Assembly (NCBI GenBank): GCA_964614605.1
Contig: CAZTLU010000090.1
Coordinates: forward strand, 1-6,225
Length of the DNA stretch: 6,225 nt
Direction: 5' to 3'
Source: Fimenecus sp964614605
GTDB lineage: Bacteria; Bacillota; Clostridia; Oscillospirales; Acutalibacteraceae
The position numbers and the translations under genes are program-made. Under the pieces are notes generated by a model. The model ran no database searches. It had not been told where the DNA came from and saw only the letters and a list, made by a program, of their open reading frames with translations. Positions 4,871 to 6,225 of the stretch are shown here, one piece after another. How positions within the stretch are numbered: position 1 is the first letter of the stretch; the number at the start of each line of letters is the position of its first letter.

Positions 4871-6130
4871 ATGAGAAAGACCTCTAAAATTATGGCGATT
4901 TTAACCGCTTTTATAATACTTGTTTCAACCTTTGTTATGCCCGCAAATGCTGCAAGTGTCAATTATACCGCATCAAGTGTCAGTGGTGCAAAAGGTGATA
5001 CAGTAACAATCAGCGTTAAAATTTCTTCAAGTGTCGAAATTTGGGGTGCAAATGTAATGCTTGGTTACAATTCATCAGAATTGCAGTATGTAAGCAGCTC
5101 AAAAGGCGGTGCAGTGTCAAGCGGAAGCCTTAATAACACGGGTTCATCAGTTAATTTTTCAGGTATGTTCAGTGCTAAAAGCGGAACAGTATTTACCGTA
5201 AAATTTAAAATTTTAAAGGATTCCGGCTCATCAACTCTCACTCTTACAAGTACTGAAAATATTGACTATGACGGAAAAACCTATGATTGTTCAACCTCAA
5301 ACGGCAAAGTAACAGTCACAAAAGCCGTAACGAGCATCAAACTTGATAAATCAAGCGTAACGCTTAAAAAAGGCGAAACAAGTCAGCTTACTGCAACGGT
5401 TTCGCCCACTGATGCCACCAATAAAACCGTTACATATTCAACCTCAAATTCAACGGTTGCAACTGTTTCAAGCAGTGGTAAAATCACCGCAAAGGGTGGC
5501 GGAACAGCCACAATCACCGCAAAAGCAGGCGGCAAAACCGCAACCTGTAAGGTTACCGTAAATGTCGCACAAACAGGTATTGCCGTATCAGGCGATTCCT
5601 CAAAAACAGTTGAAATGGGCGGTTCACTCAAGCTTAAGGTTGCAAAAGTCCCCTCTGACGCAACGGATAATTATTCAGTAACCTGGTCTGTTGCCGATGC
5701 GAATATTGCAACGGTATCTTCAAACGGAACAGTTAGTGGCATCGCACTCGGTGAAACAACCGTTACCGCCAAGTCAAACGGCTGGACAGTTACCTATAAA
5801 ATCACAGTCACCGAGCCCGTAACTGAAAGCTCAACAGAGGAAGAGCCTTCAAGCGAAGAGGATACAAGCACAACCGAAGAACCCTCGTCAGAAGAACAGA
5901 GCTCAACCGAGCCTGCACCCGTTGAGCCCGACACCACCGAGCCCACAACAGAAAAGAAGAGCTTCTTGGAAAGCATAAAAGAAGAAATCTATAACGAAAA
6001 CAATATGATTTCAAAGCCCCGCTATTATCTGACAATGGCAGTTGTGGCAATTGCTGTTGCATTTGTTTCAATCGCAGTTACATATTTCGTAACCTCGGGA
6101 TATTACAAATCAAAAAACAAAAAACAATAA
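4871..6130 (+). CDS. Secreted membrane-anchored cohesin-Big2-Big2 surface protein
   Basis: Predicted cell-surface protein of 419 aa with no enzymatic domain. Order: signal peptide (1-27, MRKTSK then a hydrophobic core, likely cleaved after A-N-A27); a cohesin-like beta-sandwich (about 29-149, with G-D-T-V-T-I-S-V, L-G-Y-N-S-S-E-L-Q-Y-V and a G-T-V-F-T-V-K-F-K-I strand); two Big2 immunoglobulin-like domains (about 153-232 and 234-313, each with the V-P/S-D-A and ATV..G..G...T.TAK pattern); a Ser/Thr/Glu/Pro-rich linker (about 315-362); one membrane helix (about 387-407); and a short basic tail ending K-N-K-K-Q. There is no LPXTG and no dockerin. Cohesins of cellulosomes bind dockerins, but isolated cohesin-like domains also occur in proteins with other adhesive roles. 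The ATG at 4871 directly precedes the signal peptide and has GGTGAT (4861-4866) as its ribosome binding site. Translation from 4751 would start inside the repeat. Single-gene transcript. Domain calls are by eye. Confidence 0.83.
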   Translation: MRKTSKIMAILTAFIILVSTFVMPANAASVNYTASSVSGAKGDTVTISVKISSSVEIWGANVMLGYNSSELQYVSSSKGGAVSSGSLNNTGSSVNFSGMFSAKSGTVFTVKFKILKDSGSSTLTLTSTENIDYDGKTYDCSTSNGKVTVTKAVTSIKLDKSSVTLKKGETSQLTATVSPTDATNKTVTYSTSNSTVATVSSSGKITAKGGGTATITAKAGGKTATCKVTVNVAQTGIAVSGDSSKTVEMGGSLKLKVAKVPSDATDNYSVTWSVADANIATVSSNGTVSGIALGETTVTAKSNGWTVTYKITVTEPVTESSTEEEPSSEEDTSTTEEPSSEEQSSTEPAPVEPDTTEPTTEKKSFLESIKEEIYNENNMISKPRYYLTMAVVAIAVAFVSIAVTYFVTSGYYKSKNKKQ

Positions 6131-6133
6131 ATC

Positions 6134-6201
6134 CAAATAAAAAGCCTCCCTTGTCAAAGGGAGGGGGACCGCGGAACGCGGTGGAGGGATTCAAATAAAA
6201 A
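6134..6201. repeat. Short palindromic element flanked by 10-bp direct repeats
   Basis: A 48-base GC-rich core (6144-6191) carries two perfect hairpins, CCTCCCTT-gtca-AAGGGAGG (6145-6164) and ACCGCG-gaa-CGCGGT (6168-6182). It is bounded on both sides by CAAATAAAAA (6134-6143 and 6192-6201). The direct repeats look like a target duplication. Removing the core plus one repeat would place the stop codon directly before the A-tract and hairpin of the next terminator. It has no coding capacity. It resembles the 4653-4762 repeat in style (GC-rich hairpins with GAA loops) but is not the same sequence. Confidence 0.6.
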
Positions 6202-6225
6202 ACCGATAGGATTTACCTATCGGTT
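6199..6225. terminator. Terminator hairpin at the window edge, probably bidirectional
   Basis: AACCGATAGG (6201-6210), loop ATTTA and CCTATCGGTT (6216-6225) form a perfect 10-bp stem ending exactly at the window edge. On the minus strand the stem is followed by TTTTTTATTT, a proper intrinsic terminator for a gene converging from the right. On the plus strand it would end the surface-protein transcript if T residues follow beyond the window, which cannot be seen. Confidence 0.75.

Noticed and set aside
5383..5631. Minus-strand 82-codon ORF within the Big2 region
   Set aside because: Val/Pro-rich shadow produced by the Thr/Ala-rich codons of the Big2 repeats.
5325..5820. The two Big2 domains as a DNA tandem repeat or recombination array
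   Set aside because: They are similar only at protein level; the DNA has diverged too far to call a nucleotide repeat.

Overview
This window looks like a chromosomal segment of an anaerobic, gut-type Clostridia, probably Oscillospiraceae/Ruminococcaceae. The pointers are AT-rich intergenic DNA with Firmicutes-type sigma-A promoters and AGGAG ribosome binding sites, an M-box in front of mgtE, a cohesin/Big2 surface protein, and short GC-rich palindromic intergenic repeats of a style common in gut Clostridia. The assignment is by style only; no 16S or other marker gene is present.

Left part (minus strand, 18-2627): one large gene for a GPH/MFS-type sugar-cation symporter. It has an unusual C-terminal cytoplasmic extension of about 345 residues, rich in charged coiled coil and ending in a SHOCT-like tail. 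Its promoter and start lie at 2627-2694.

Centre (plus strand, 2833-4631): a complete magnesium-homeostasis unit. In order it holds a sigma-A promoter, an M-box (ykoK) Mg2+ riboswitch, an intrinsic terminator, a 27-codon small ORF with its own good Shine-Dalgarno sequence, a hairpin holding the mgtE Shine-Dalgarno in its loop, the MgtE channel gene, and a GC-rich terminator. The 120 bases between riboswitch terminator and mgtE are not explained by the M-box. They contain the small ORF and several mutually consistent helices, including a possible loop-to-downstream pseudoknot. This is the best candidate for something undescribed: a second, translation-level control layer downstream of a magnesium riboswitch.

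Right part (plus strand, 4653-6225): a palindrome-rich repeat (4653-4762), a strong promoter with an AT-only 18-bp palindrome at the transcription start, and a gene for a secreted, membrane-anchored cohesin-Big2-Big2 protein. A second short palindromic repeat follows, flanked by 10-bp direct repeats that look like a target duplication, and then a terminator hairpin cut by the window edge. On its complementary strand this hairpin already carries a T-tract.

The three main genes are not one operon. The symporter is divergent from the mgtE unit, and the surface-protein gene has its own promoter behind the mgtE terminator.
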